The notes: a model not told the origin generated them from the sequence alone. Positions 44,238 through 56,792 are shown, numbered from the stretch's first letter. The stretch: 64,000 nt of DNA from Erpobdella octoculata (GCA_963978895.1 OZ022245.1:4645009-4709008); one strand, 5' to 3'. Numbers and translations are program-made.

Positions 44238-47200
44238 AAAACTTGTAATTGTCCTGACCTGAACAACTTGATCAAGACTCTGAAAAAAGCAAACTTGATC
44301 GAAGGAAGAATCATGAAAAACGACTGCACCAACGAAGAAGATTCACAGCTGACGAAGGAGAACCGAAACGAAATCAAAACCACGCCGAACGGTCAGAACG
44401 GCAGGGATTGCCCACAGCAGCAGTCGTCGCTATCGAAAGTGAAACCATACTTAATGAGAGAGGAATCGGTAAATTCGGGAATGTCCGGCAGAAGAAACGC
44501 ACTGGCCAACGTCTTCGACGAAGCAGTAACCAAGATGCCTTCCAAATTGCTGCTGGCCAAGTTGACAAGCATTGGTCAGTTTATAATGATGATGGTCATT
44601 TTAAATTGTTGTGATATTTGAAGAGTTGACAAGCATAGATAAGTTTGTAATAATGATGATCATTTTGGATTGTGGTTGTTGTAATATTTGAACAGTTTAT
44701 CATTGACAGTTGACAAGCATAGGTAAGTTTTTAATGATGATGATCATTTTGGATTGTTGTTGTTGTTGTAATATTCGAACAGTTAATCATTGAAGTAGTT
44801 TTAAGTTTTGTTTCCCAATCTTCTTTCAGTGCTGCTTGGCTTGAATCATCCGTTTCTGTTTGATCGTCTACGTTGGCCCATAAATGGTCAGTGCATGGTC
44901 CACAAATGATTTTATTGACTAAATGGTCCACAAATGATTTGATTAACTAAATGGTCCACAAATGATTTGATTAACTAAATGGTCCACAAATGATTTGATT
45001 GACTAAATGATCCACGGATGATTTAGTTGAATAAATGGTCAGCAAATCACATGGTAATGGTCGATGCATGGTCCACAGATAATTTGATTGAATAAATGAT
45101 CCACAAATGATTTGATTGACTAAATGATCCACGGATGATTTAGTTGAATAAATGGTCAGCAAATCACATGGTAATGGTCGATGCATGGTCCACAGATAAT
45201 TTGATTGAATAAATGGTCTGGAGAGGCGGAGGAGTACTACATGCAAATTACCGGTATTTTAGTCCAGGTTAAAAAATTATACCCGTTAGGCAATAAAATC
45301 ATTCTTAGGTAGCGAGCAGATTGAGGGTAAATTGTGGCCCAGACGGTTGAGTTATTAATGAACCGAAATAATAGCTTGGTAATTCGAGCGGCTCCAAACA
45401 ATAACAAATTCAGTCATGGATAAACAGCTTTGGTATTTTATCTTTATTTTAGCTGTAAATGGTGTAGCCGATTATATCTTGATATGAATGAATTGGTATA
45501 AACAATTACAATAGCGCCAGTAGTTATATCATAATCATAGATTTTGTTGTATAAATATTGTGCAATTACGTCTACAAATGAGTGAGTTAAAACAAACAAC
45601 TACAAATTACATGATGAAAAGTTCAATTGAAAATTGTATAAATAGGTTGTGCATCCACTGGTCATAGCAATCTTGGGATCATTCCCTGACTTCCAGCAGA
45701 CATGTATCAACATTGAAATTAAACTATCACCATCTAGGTATTTCTATACGGCAAGTACACAACAGGGAAATTGTTTACAGTTTTAAAATTGAGTGAATTT
45801 TTGTTGTACAGTTCGAGCCGAAATTAGTTATTGAACATTTCTGCTTTTGCATCATTTTTTTCTACTAGTAATTGTTTCTCCTAATAAGGCACATTGCATC
45901 AGTGTTAAAAGTATCGGTAGTGCAATCAGAATATTTTTTCGGAAATGAGTTTTTCGCACTCCTTTTTAGCTTCAATAATTTAATTTCTATAAACTTAATA
46001 TTTCTAAACGACGGTAGTGTTTGTTTTTAAAACCGGGATTTAAATTAATTTTAATGTTTTTTTGAAAATGTCTACATTTTCAAAAATGCTGAAAAACAAT
46101 TTTGGATTAATAGATTAAAAAAGCAATTTTGTCAAAAATTAATTTTTAATTTTCTTTGGTTTTCAGCCATTTCATCTTAAGTAGATTTCACTACTGTGTG
46201 AAATTAAACCATTTAATCTACTCTCTGATAATAAAACTTCTTAAACAGTTTTTAAACGATGTATTGTAGAAGAATATGTTGGTCCAAATCTGTCAGAAGA
46301 AAGTTATATTGAGGACAACTCTGAAGTAGATGACAGGTCTTTGAGATTGTCTGTTGACAGATTAAGTTGAATTCGCAGTTGTTTAAAACACTAGTCGCAG
46401 TGATTTTAGATACTTAAAGGACTATATAATATAAACTATTATAAACAAGTAAAGGAAAAAACGAGTTTTTCAGCACAAACTTTCATTTCAAATACGCTCG
46501 ATTTAGAAATATGAAAGATGTTCAAATTAAGTTTTTTTTTCTAATTGAATCATGTATTGTCATCCAATATAAAGCTATGCTGAAAGTTTGAGCTTCCTAG
46601 CTAGTCAAAAAAGCTGGTTAAATTTTACTTGAAATATTTGCGTACAAAATAAGCCACACACACACAAACAAACAGAGATTGTAACCTAAATAAAAGTTTG
46701 TAAAAATATCCTTGTTGTAATTCAAAAAGATAAATTTATTCAGACGTGAAACAACATCGGTCATGTGACGACGGAGCAAGATATTCTTGTTGTTGTAGGT
46801 CTGACATGTTTCAGTTGATAAGCTAACTAAGATCTGATTTGAAACTTTCAGTCTGAGGTGACCGAAGAAGCGATTATGAATTTCAAGTCCGCCCAGTTCA
46901 TATTAAGAGGTCGAAGAAATGATAATAATGGCTTATGTGAGGATGCAGTTGTCCTGCCGTGGCCATGTTCTTTGATTAGGAGATATTGTCGAACTGCGCG
47001 CTTTTGCGAAAGACTTGTTTTTTTTTATAAGGGCGCGTTATAAATTTTACTTTGTTGTTGTTGATGGTAGCGGCACAGATACCACTATTATGAGAAAATA
47101 GCACGGAGATATTTTATTCTAACAGCAACGCAAAATATTTTTGTATACTGCAAACATGTTGAATTGTTATTGATATTATCCTCGGAGCTTTGACGTGTAA

Positions 47201-47893
47201 GCAAGAAAATTAATAAACTCGTTTGTAGAGCTGTGCAAGGTGCAAATGCGATCAAGTTCTTTTTTTTCATACTGGACATGGCCGCTAGACACCACAGCTA
47301 AATTTATCATTGCCTGTCATCACCTGTCATCTTTTACTCAAACTGTTATCATTATCATCGCCTTATTTCTCCACCATTATGATCAAGGCCATCGCAATCA
47401 ACATCGTCTATTTTTTATACGCTTTTTATTTTTCTCTTATCTTTGATGCTTCCGCTCATTGTAATCACTATCATCGCCACTGCCACTGTTATTATTGTTA
47501 TTATATTATTGTCCTTGTCATCTCAGCTATCGTAATTTTCCACAGAACTGCTATAAACATGATGTGATGATTATGACGATGATGGTGATGATGATGAGGA
47601 TTATGACGATGACGTCGACGACAACGGTGATGATGATGATGATGGCGGGGGTGATGATGATGATGATGATACTGCAATATAAATGGGTTGTTATTTGAAT
47701 ACAACCAGACAATTACTGACTTTTCAGCATAACAAAACAATAGTTTTTTTTTTAATTCTCGAAGCGACTAATTTAAAAAATAATTGCATCAACGTTTTAT
47801 AATTTATTCATAATAGTAATATTTTCCTTCCATGCAGACCAGCCAGACGCCGAAGATGAAGACACCCGCGACGATCCAGCTCCACCACCGTGA
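44238..47893 (+). CDS. Candidate two-exon gene, unknown product
   Basis: Exon 1 is open from 44,238 to a donor at 44,574/44,575 (GCATTG|GTCAGT); the first ATG is 44,313. Exon 2 is 47,838-47,893 after CCTTCCATGCAG. Phases agree (G + AC = Asp) and the joined frame ends at TGA (47,891-47,893), with AATAAA 27 bases later (47,920). From the ATG the product would be about 105 residues: a polar Asn/Gln/Glu/Lys-rich start, then ANVFDEAVTKMPSKLLLAKL, then an acidic, proline-ended tail (DAEDEDTRDDPAPPP). No signal peptide or known domain. Upstream exons are possible. Coding-like composition contrasts with the AT-rich surroundings. Confidence 0.45.
44556..44800 (+). repeat. Tandem triplication of an exon end and 5' splice site
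   Basis: Three units of about 75-90 bp each contain AGTTGACAAGCAT followed by a donor-like sequence: TGGTCAGT (44,573), AGATAAGT (44,637, GT lost) and AGGTAAGT (44,721, perfect consensus). Each is then followed by AATGATGATGATCATTTT and a (GTT)n run. Confidence 0.8.
44887..45222. repeat. 29-bp tandem repeat with about 118-bp higher-order unit
   Basis: Units like GGTCCACAAATGATTTGATT, then GACTAAAT, are repeated first simply and then as a longer block containing CAGCAAATCACATGGTAATG present twice. 45,230-46,380 holds no recognised feature. Confidence 0.9.
46385..46443 (+). mobile_element. Retroposon tail fragment
   Basis: Short diverged match to the 3' end of the SINE-like family (TTAAAACACTAG...CTTAAAGGACTATATAATATAAACTATTATAAA), directly abutting repeat D. 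Confidence 0.4.
46444..46706 (-). repeat. Dispersed repeat D, copy 2
   Basis: Reverse complement of 38,656-38,922, about 85 per cent similar by eye. 46,710-47,565 contains no supported gene; the short ORF at 46,858 follows a plausible acceptor but fits no frame of the neighbouring exons. Confidence 0.7.
47566..47671. repeat. (GAT)n imperfect trinucleotide tract
   Basis: GATGATGAT/GACGAC triplets, one of several such tracts (also 51,380-51,545 and 53,575-53,716). Confidence 0.9.
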
Positions 47894-48985
47894 TGATAAC
47901 GATCTCATTTAAATATTAAAATAAAATAATTTTTTTATATATAAACACATAATAATTCATAATTTATTTGTTTACAAACGCCCTACCATGTTAATTCAAT
48001 GATTTAAGTTTTGTTTCTACATTTTATCGTATATTATAAATCTGAACGCATTTTCAAAGCCTGGACTTCCCGTTATTATGTTAATGTGCTACCACGGATT
48101 TCCCATTATTATGTTAATGTGCTACCACGGATTTCCATACTTTCCTATCTGTGGATCTCCACTTAATGTCACGCTGTGCCGTGTTCTATGTGCCGTGTTC
48201 TACGTGGCGTGTTCCATGTTAGAATTTTTTTTATCTAATGAGCACACCACACTATTGATGCGTCTGTAACAGCATCTCTGGATTGTTCTATGGCTCATTA
48301 TTAGATTCATTCTATGTCAACGTGGATCTAACTGAAAACGCTGTTTACTGATGATGAAGTTTAGCAGCATTTAAGAATGATTCTAAAAATCTTTATGACG
48401 GAGCTGGGTATAATCTCTAATTTTACATCTAGTTTTGGTCGCATGAACTTTTTGTAATAACTTTATTATTATTATTATTATTTTTGATAAAACAAATTAT
48501 GAAAGTATTTTATGACGACGTCATTTGTTAGTATTTGTTAGTATTCGTGAATATTTGTTGAAGTTTTTGTTGTCTCGAACCTTTTGAGAAATATCAATTT
48601 TGTAAGTTTTGCGGAAATATTTTTGCGTAAAAACAGAGAAGTTCAAATATTTCTTATTTGTGAAAATCACATGTATTTGAATAAAAGAATTTAATTTAAT
48701 AAATTTCAATATGTTATATTATAATTGAAATTGTTTTTCATTATTATTAATGTAAAAAATAGTTTTATTTTATTTTAAATTCTTGTAAGCTAAACAAGAC
48801 GTGTCAAAAATTTTGAAGAAAAACGTGGACTTTTGAATCTTTCATGCAGAGATTATTGTGATCATCCATCACCGAACACACACACACACACGCACACACA
48901 CATACAATGACATACATATACATATACACACATATACATACATATACATATACATACACATATATATATATACATATAAATATAA
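47894..48985. other. No gene recognised
   Basis: AT-rich; a 29-bp direct repeat (TTATTATGTTAATGTGCTAC at 48,072 and 48,108) is the only structure seen before the CA/TA-rich lead-in to the next microsatellite. Confidence 0.6.
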
Positions 48986-50138
48986 ATGAATGAATGAATG
49001 AATGAATGAATGAATGAATGAATGAATGAATGAATGAATGAATGAATGAATGAATGAATGAATGAATGAATGAATGAATGAATGAATGAATGAATGAATG
49101 AATGAATGAATGAATGAATGAATGAATGAATGAATGAATGAATGAATGAATGAATGAATGAATGAATGAATGAATGAATGAATGAATGAATGAATGAATG
49201 AATGAATGAATGAATGAATGAATGAATGAATGAATGAATGAATGAATGAATGAATGAATGAATGAATGAATGAATGAATGAATGAATGAATGAATGAATG
49301 AATGAATGAATGAATGAATGAATGAATGAATGAATGAATGAATGAATGAATGAATGAATGAATGAATGAATGAATGAATGAATGAATGAATGAATGAATG
49401 AATGAATGAATGAATGAATGAATGAATGAATGAATGAATGAATGAATGAATGAATGAATGAATGAATGAATGAATGAATGAATGAATGAATGAATGAATG
49501 AATGAATGAATGAATGAATGAATGAATGAATGAATGAATGAATGAATGAATGAATGAATGAATGAATGAATGAATGAATGAATGAATGAATGAATGAATG
49601 AATGAATGAATGAATGAATGAATGAATGAATGAATGAATGAATGAATGAATGAATGAATGAATGAATGAATGAATGAATGAATGAATGAATGAATGAATG
49701 AATGAATGAATGAATGAATGAATGAATGAATGAATGAATGAATGAATGAATGAATGAATGAATGAATGAATGAATGAATGAATGAATGAATGAATGAATG
49801 AATGAATGAATGAATGAATGAATGAATGAATGAATGAATGAATGAATGAATGAATGAATGAATGAATGAATGAATGAATGAATGAATGAATGAATGAATG
49901 AATGAATGAATGAATGAATGAATGAATGAATGAATGAATGAATGAATGAATGAATGAATGAATGAATGAATGAATGAATGAATGAATGAATGAATGAATG
50001 AATGAATGAATGAATGAATGAATGAATGAATGAATGAATGAATGAATGAATGAATGAATGAATGAATGAATGAATGAATGAATGAATGAATGAATGAATG
50101 AATGAATGAATGAATGAATGAATGAATGAATGAATGAA
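48986..50138. repeat. (ATGA)n tetranucleotide microsatellite, 1.15 kb
   Basis: Roughly 288 uninterrupted units, continuing into (AATA)n at 50,139-50,174. On the minus strand all three frames are open as a Phe-Ile-His-Ser repeat, an artefact of a 4-bp unit without stops, so the 450-residue ORFs here are not genes. No interruption is visible. Confidence 0.98.
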
Positions 50139-50173
<35 letters not shown>

Positions 50174-50385
50174 AGTACTGATGTGGGTAGGTGCCTGATG
50201 AAACGCAATACACAGGTTGAGATGATGGCTCCACAAATGTTAGAAAACAGCGGCTTGACTGTTTGAGGAGAGATATAGAAAAAATAAATATAATGTGAGG
50301 CTAAATTGTTAGTCTGAAAATGTTTGCCATTTCCATATTAAATGGGTTTTAGCTAGTGCGTACACAAAGTGTGTGCCGGTAGTAC

Positions 50386-50456
50386 AATGACATTGGTGAG
50401 GTTATCATTCTCAATCTGTAAAGGTAAAGATTGTCGGTTTCAATCCTGCAATAGTC
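50386..50456 (+). other. Possible degenerate tRNA-like sequence
   Basis: GACATTGGTGAGG at the start is partly complementary to CAATAGTC at the end, and CGGTTTCAATCCTG resembles a T arm (B box). D and anticodon arms are not convincing. Could be a decayed tRNA or tRNA-derived SINE; weak call. Confidence 0.2.
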
Positions 50457-50869
50457 ACAAGCGCTGACAAAAATAAGTAGAACTCCTTCGATTGCTAATG
50501 ATGGTGATATTGCTAATGATGGTGATATTGGTCTCATCGGTTAGAAAGCACAATGAAATATTGAAAATGTGATATTGAAGGTATTTGATGAAAGTTCAAT
50601 GTCATGAAATGTACGTAAAGTATTTATACGATACTAAATTGAGTATTTTTTTAATTTAATCTATTTTTATTTCGAGTTAATTTGTTAATTTTATTAATAG
50701 TAACTGTTTTCAAGACAAGTACAAATGCATTTGCTAAATTTTTAAATATCGTCTAAAAGAAAAGTCGGTTACAAATTATCGCATCAGCTGTTAACTCTTC
50801 CAACGTAACGATTGATAATAAAAGATCAGTAAATTTCTTCGATTTCACAACCTCTGTATCTGCTCAAGG

Positions 50870-51064
50870 TTATCCGTCCCCTATTTTCTTTTCGAGCACC
50901 CCAGCATTTACGCGGTCACCTATCTGGTGGTCCCTGTCACCCTCGCGCATCCTCCGCAGAAGGTCGCCGTCGACGAAGATGTTAGCCGAATCGACCGATT
51001 GCTTGTCCTGACAGTGAATAACGCAGATGATGATAATCTCGAAGATCATTATCAACAGGCACAT
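50870..51064 (-). CDS. Candidate single-TM protein ORF or terminal exon, unknown
   Basis: 64 codons from ATG (51,064) to TAA, preceded by an acceptor-like GGTGTTCTAG at about 51,072. An N-terminal hydrophobic stretch (CLLIMIFEIIIICVI) could be a signal anchor. The rest is charged (SANIFVDGDLLRRMREGDRD) with GC-rich codons unlike the flanks. The complementary strand is also open. It shares a layout with 53,785-54,078. Function unknown. Confidence 0.35.
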   Translation of the reverse strand: MCLLIMIFEIIIICVIHCQDKQSVDSANIFVDGDLLRRMREGDRDHQIGDRVNAGVLEKKIGDG

Positions 51065-51611
51065 CTCTTTCTAGAACACCAATCGGTGGCGGCGGTGGTG
51101 GTGGTGGTGATGATGATGATGAGGAGGACGTAGCGTTTTGTGTTGAAGCCGCTGGAGAGGCTGGATGTATTCAATGAATCGATTCAGCAGTGCTGACACA
51201 GAGAGAGAGAGAGTTTGCTGAAAAAAGTCATCTTCAAAACTGAGCAATTAACTTTGGGGTTTTTTTATAACGGGGTTTTCAAGGCAATTAGTTATTTAAA
51301 TTAAATGTTGCTGTTTGGGAGAGCTATTTGGTTGAGGCTCGTTAATTTTGCTTGTCGATCGTTGAAGAGTAAAGCCGGTTATGATAATGATAGTCCTAAT
51401 AATAATTATGATGATTATAACGATGGCTGTTATGGTGGTGGTGATGATGCTGCTGATGCTGCAAATGATAATGATGATGCTGGTGATTATGTTGATGTTG
51501 ATGATGATTATGATGATGATGTTGATGATGTTGATGGTGATATTTTTGTAATATATCAACTTACCCGATAATGATGATTTAGAGAGCTGAGTTCTCTGTT
51601 TTGGCTGTTGG

Positions 51612-51692
<81 letters not shown>

Positions 51693-51700
51693 CTCTCTCT
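51612..51700. repeat. (CT)n microsatellite
   Basis: CT run with two CTTT interruptions. 51,720-52,300 holds nothing recognised. Confidence 0.95.
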
Positions 51701-52305
51701 CCTCTTTTCTTTTAAATCGGTTCTCGTTAAGTTGAATCTATTGTCGTGTCATGAAGCTAGAGTAATTTTTTTTCAGTTGTTGCAAAAATTGTTGCTGCTG
51801 TTATCCTTCGAAGAGTTTACAGATCAGCTGATCTTGAATCTTCACGTTTTCCTTTTAAACTTTTCCATCAGAGCTAAGAAAATAAACAAAACAACTCACA
51901 AATATCTCCAAATAAGCCTGTCGATGGCAAATAACAAAATCAAAGCGTTATTTAATTTTTGCTGTTGATTATTTTTGTGTGAATTTCAAAATCAAAACAA
52001 ATTTATTGCTATGACGTAACTAAAATTTTACTTTTTTTCAATTTAAATTCTTGAGATTGAAAATAAATTTAGATTAAATGAGACTTTCTTTAAAAAATAC
52101 GATGTTTGATAAATTTGTTTTAAATACGATGTGAACAGCTTATAACTTTGTACGACCTTGCTTGTTAAATGAACTTCAACATTTGACCTTCGGCCTTCAT
52201 GCGATGACCTCAAGGAGTTTTTGCTTTGTTATAAGCTCACTTAAATTGATCGGAGTTCTTGTAATAAAATTATATAAACAAAATATAGTAAACAACTTTT
52301 ATTGA

Positions 52306-52450
52306 GCTCCGCCTCGCTTTTGTAAGTCATGCCTGGATAGGAAACAGTTGAAAGGATCAGATTATGATCAACGACTTGGGTATTTCCTTTAGTCTTAAAA
52401 CACCTGGTGTCAAGAACTAAAGGACTATAAACTATTTAAAAAAAAACAAA
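52306..52450 (+). mobile_element. Short retroposon (SINE-like), diverged copy 4
   Basis: GCTCCGCCTCGCTTTTG start, internal deletion around the GCCTGG block, GTCTTAAAACACCTGGTG, a small duplication AAGAACTAAAGGACTATAAAC, A-rich tail. No clear target duplication; probably the oldest copy. Confidence 0.8.
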
Positions 52451-52722
52451 AACAAGACGTTTACTGGGTTCAAAGTGAGGTCAACAAAATCAAAAAATTA
52501 TGTGAAAATAAATTTTTTTGTGCGGTTGAGTTGGTAACTCATAACAACATTAATTTATTTTGTTTTGAAAATCTGAAACTTTTTCTTGTCCGCCGCCATG
52601 TTTTGAGGAAAATTTACTCACCGTTTCACTTTTTTGGTCGACGACGACTTCCCCTGTCACACCCCCCCCCCCCAATATTGAACACAAAACGCTGACCCTC
52701 TCAGAAAGACAGAAAGAAAGAC

Positions 52723-52726
<4 letters not shown>

Positions 52727-52799
<73 letters not shown>
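52727..52799. repeat. (AG)n microsatellite
   Basis: Pure AG run; the neighbouring C run at 52,662-52,673 and pyrimidine strand generate Leu/Ser pseudo-ORFs. On the minus strand a GTGAGT donor at 52,621 ends a short open stretch (GEVVVDQKSET) of unknown significance. Confidence 0.9.
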
Positions 52800-52803
<4 letters not shown>

Positions 52804-53784
52804 TGAGAGATAAAGAGGAACAGAGAAAGAAGGGACAAGCAATGTACAATTAAAGAATGCAGATTACAAATGGTGATGATGCTCAGATGGTTCGCCGACA
52901 CAATTCCATTGCGATGCACCTGGTTGGTTTTTATTTGCTTCTTTAACAGGCTGACAGTGACTGATATATATATATATATATATACTCTTTTTTTATTCTT
53001 CTATTCCTATTTTTTGTATCTCTTTGTTTGTTTGCTTGTATTTACCTTTTTCTGTTTTCATTCCTTGCTTGTGCCAAGAATGAAAAAATGCCTTATTTGT
53101 TATTCCGTTTGTTCTCTCAAAGAAGACATCAGCATGTTCACATTCATTTTATTTTTTGACTTTCTTTTTCTTTTTTATTAATTTTATTTGTTGAATTTAA
53201 TTAGGTTTGAAATCAAAAGCAACGATTCGCGGAGACTTTTAATTGAAAACACAACATCTGTAAAGAATACTCAATCAAATACTCACAATTAAAAGAGATA
53301 AGAGTAGGAATGATCAACAAAAGAGTTTTTTTGCTTAGAAAATAATTGTGAATTTTGATGCAAATTTCTATTGTTATTATTCCTATTATTGTTATTATTG
53401 ATTTGCTGCACTAACACATTCGTCTGTGGTGAAAAGCTGCAAATCGGTTATGTTTACCTCAGTGGCATTGTGAATGGGGCAGCATTTTTAGTGTAGCTGC
53501 TAAGTAACTCATCATTAGCTTTGTCAACGATATCATATTTAGCACATGAGTTGATTTAAAAAGATGTTTGCTCCACCATCGTCATCGTCATCAACTTTCT
53601 TAAAATCCACGCCACTACCACCAACACCGCTATCATTATCATCATTATCATCACCATTATCACCATGATCACCATCACCCTCACCATCACCATCATCACC
53701 ATCATCATCATCATTTAGCAAGACGGACATGCAGCTGAATGTGACATCCAGTGGAATACGTAACTCAATCAGTCATTCATTCAT

Positions 53785-54078
53785 TCATGAATATTGCACA
53801 CGGATTTCATTTGATTTACGAGACTTTTCATCTTCGTACTCCCCCCTCTTTTTTTCCCTCTCCTCCTCCTTCTCCTCCTCTTCCTTCTTTTCGCCGTCGT
53901 CATGGTGATGTTTGTTTTTATTATTTTCATTCTGCTTTTCTTCCAGTTTCTTGTCTATCATGCGATGGAACTCCCTGAGCCCCCCGGTGGCGTAGATATC
54001 ACTGACGACCCCCTGTTCGTCACCCTCTCTGGTCTTGCACAAGAAGAACCATATGAGGTATGCCGTCAGAATGCACAT
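53785..54078 (-). CDS. Candidate single-TM protein ORF, unknown
   Basis: 97 codons. Starts MCILTAYLIWFFLCKTREGD: a hydrophobic segment followed by a polar juxtamembrane part (VVSDIYATGGLREFHRMIDK), then a Glu/Lys-rich tail contributed by a CCT-rich simple repeat. Codons in the first 50 residues look coding. However, the plus strand has an equally good exon shape (TTCTGCTTTTCTTCCAG acceptor at 53,946, GAG|GTATGC donor at 54,057), so the strand is uncertain. Confidence 0.35.
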   Translation of the reverse strand: MCILTAYLIWFFLCKTREGDEQGVVSDIYATGGLREFHRMIDKKLEEKQNENNKNKHHHDDGEKKEEEEKEEEREKKRGEYEDEKSRKSNEIRVQYS

Positions 54079-54637
54079 GTCACACTGGTCGCTTTAAGGC
54101 TCAGAATTTCTAAAAAAAAATATTTAATAAAATTTAGAGAATTTTCTTATCTTTCGTTGCTAGTTCACCTTTAAATAACCTGTGGCATGGAGTCGGTTTG
54201 GGTTGATTGAAAAATTAATTTCTGGTTGGCTGGTTGGTTGGTTAGCTTCTCGTTGAATAGTTAATCGCCAAGCCGATTCTCAACTGTTTAATGGCAACAT
54301 CTTACGATCTTAAGATTATTTTAAGATGTCGGTGTAGAAAAATAATAAAAAAAATCGCTGAATGAGCTTAGAAAAGCGAACGGCCATGAGCAGCCTTTCA
54401 ATGAATTGAGCCAATTAAAACCTCAGTAAGGATTACCCTACTAAAACAAGGCATCGTTGCGACTTAGATATTTGATTTTATCCATTTTAAGCTTGTTATT
54501 TTATACAATTTAATCTTTATTACCTATGCAACATACTCTTGTATCTCCAATACAATTAATCAAATATACTTTTCATCTATAAACTCCAACAGCAACAACC
54601 AATAAAAATTTAGAATAACCAGATTGCACTTTGCTTT

Positions 54638-54838
54638 AAAACATACATTGTGACATTAAAACATACCTTGTGACATTAAAACATACATTGTGGCATTAAA
54701 TCATACATTGTGACATTAAAACATACATTGTGACATTAAAACATACATTGTGGCATTAAAACATACATTGTGGCATTAAATCATACATTGTGACATTAAA
54801 TCATACATTGTGACATTAAAACATACATTGTGGCATTA
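54638..54838. repeat. 20-bp tandem repeat, about 10 units
   Basis: Unit ACATACATTGTGACATTAAA with A/T and A/G variants. 54,840-55,990 is AT-rich with nothing recognised. Confidence 0.92.
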
Positions 54839-55999
54839 ATCTTCGGATTTTTAGCAATAATGCAAAGAAAAACGTTAACATTAACGATTCGTATTCACGT
54901 AAACTCCATTGCGTATTATTTTTCAAAGGTTTTTAAAATTTTGGATTTGAAAATCAGGGATTCGAATTAATGGTTGTTTTAGTTGAACAACTCTTAAATT
55001 TTAACGTTTTTAGCAAAACACAACTGCAATTAAGACAAAAAAATGTACATCAAGAAATTTTTTGTTGCATGGAAATTTTCAGTGATATGGTGTTGCCAAC
55101 AAGATAAGGGTTAAAAGAAATAAATAAAGAACAATAACTGAAACTTAAAAAAAATAAAGAATGAACAATGTTAATTACAAATGTTCATAAGATGTTTTGC
55201 GGATTCCACGATCTCTTTTAGACACAATAGACTCTTGATAAACTAATCAGGAAATAATATGGATTTTATGTAACAACTATAGATTCCATAGGGCTTTTAT
55301 AAAATTCATGGACCTATATGGACTACGTAGTTCTTTTCTGAATGACTCCATGAGTTTTTAAGAAACTCCTGGGGACTAAATTAAAACTCAAAATGCAATT
55401 GCTTGTGTGGAGAAAGTTTAGAGAATTTTAAAAGCTATATTGTAAAATAAAACGTTGTCAATATTGAAAAAAAATTTATAACTCACGTTTTTGTTTGTTT
55501 CATTAGTTTAAAAAGAAAAATTGTGAAAAATTTGAAATCGTTTGCGTTGAAGAAATCCTTCTTTGAATTCTTGTTTATTTTTTGATGTTATTATTGAAAT
55601 TTGTGACGTCTTGTAGTTTTAATATTTAGAATATCCCATTTTATTTTTACGTTATTTAAATCAAATTTTATTTCAATTAAATATTTTTATTTATTTAAAT
55701 AACCTCACAAATCGTTTTTAATGTATTTTTTGAAGTTGATAAATTAAAATTAAATTATCAAAATATGGTTTTTAAATGATTGATGGTGGATCTCACACAT
55801 GATTATTAATTGTTCTAATTCACTTTAAATAAATGTTATGTTATGTTAAAAATAAAAACTTATTAAGCAATCAATATTGAATATACAGCATAAATTTATT
55901 CCAAATTTGTGAAATGCATTAAAATCATTTAAAAGACTAAAAAACACTCGATACTAATAAAGTCAGCAAACAAACAGTCAGAAGCATTAAATAAATAAA

Positions 56000-56420
56000 T
56001 TTGATTCTATTCTATTCTATTCTCTGTTTATTTGTATCGCGCAAATTCAAGCGCAGGCGCTTCACAAATGCGCTGCGCCATTCGTTCAATAAAGAATAAA
56101 AAAAAAAATAAAATGAAAATAAAATAACAGTAAAAAATAATTCATTATGTTGTATCGGGAAAAAGTACCGAGTTATCATAAATAAGCGGAAGTTATTGTT
56201 AGTCGTTTGTTTTTGAATCATTTGTGGAAGAGCATTCCAGACGACAATTTGTGGAAGAGCATTCCAGACGACAATTTGAGAAGTATAGAAGGGATCGGTT
56301 TACAAATCCTGAGAGACCGATTTTGTGGTGATGAAATTGGAGAGATCTGCCGATCAGAAAAAATGATCTTTTTTGTACAGTAGGATACTAATACTTGCAT
56401 ATTATGGCGATTTGCTGAAC
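56000..56420 (-). mobile_element. LINE 3' end (CR1/L2-like), degraded
   Basis: On the minus strand the end of an RT-type ORF is visible as IVVWNALPQMI followed by FRLFMITRYF, the usual last motif of CR1/L2-like ORF2. An untranslated tail follows with GCGCCTGCGCTTGAATTTGC and GATACAAATAAA, closing in an ATAGA microsatellite (56,003-56,024). The segment encoding VVWNALP is duplicated in tandem (27 bp, 56,224-56,277), breaking the frame. Confidence 0.65.
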
Positions 56421-56792
56421 ATAACGTTGAAAATGATATTCGGAACTTTGTGAGGGACTTTGTTTTTGAAAATTCAAGTCATTGCAGTTTTATTAGTAGC
56501 GGGGTGACGTGACATGTACTCAGTAGCGTAGTTAGGACAATTTTCAAAAAATTGGGATCTTTTCAGAATTTAATTTTTTTTTATGAAATTACAAATTTAT
56601 TTCAAATGGACAACTTGGAACTCTAGAAAGTTTTTATAAATATTTTAACAACTCAATCCGTCTTTCAATATTAAAACAAGTAAGCCATAAAAACGAAGTT
56701 TTTTCACAAGTTCTTTATATTTCAATATTTATATTTATAAAAAATAAACACTAAAAAATAAAAAGAAAATAATATAAACTACATTTTTTTTT

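Noticed and set aside
44887..45222. CRISPR-like repeat array
   Set aside because: Units are directly tandem with no unique spacers, and the genome is animal; it is a minisatellite.
46843..47043. Plus-strand exon after TTTCAG near 46,851
   Set aside because: Its frame cannot be joined to the exon ending at 44,574 without a stop, and it lacks a clear donor.
48804..50236. Three ORFs of about 450 residues on the minus strand with a Phe-Ile-His-Ser repeat
   Set aside because: Caused by the (ATGA)n tract; a stop-free 4-bp unit keeps all three frames open.
53947..54057. Plus-strand exon with strong acceptor and donor, opposite the 53,785-54,078 ORF
   Set aside because: Not listed separately because it conflicts with the minus-strand ORF and no partner exon was found; noted as an alternative there.
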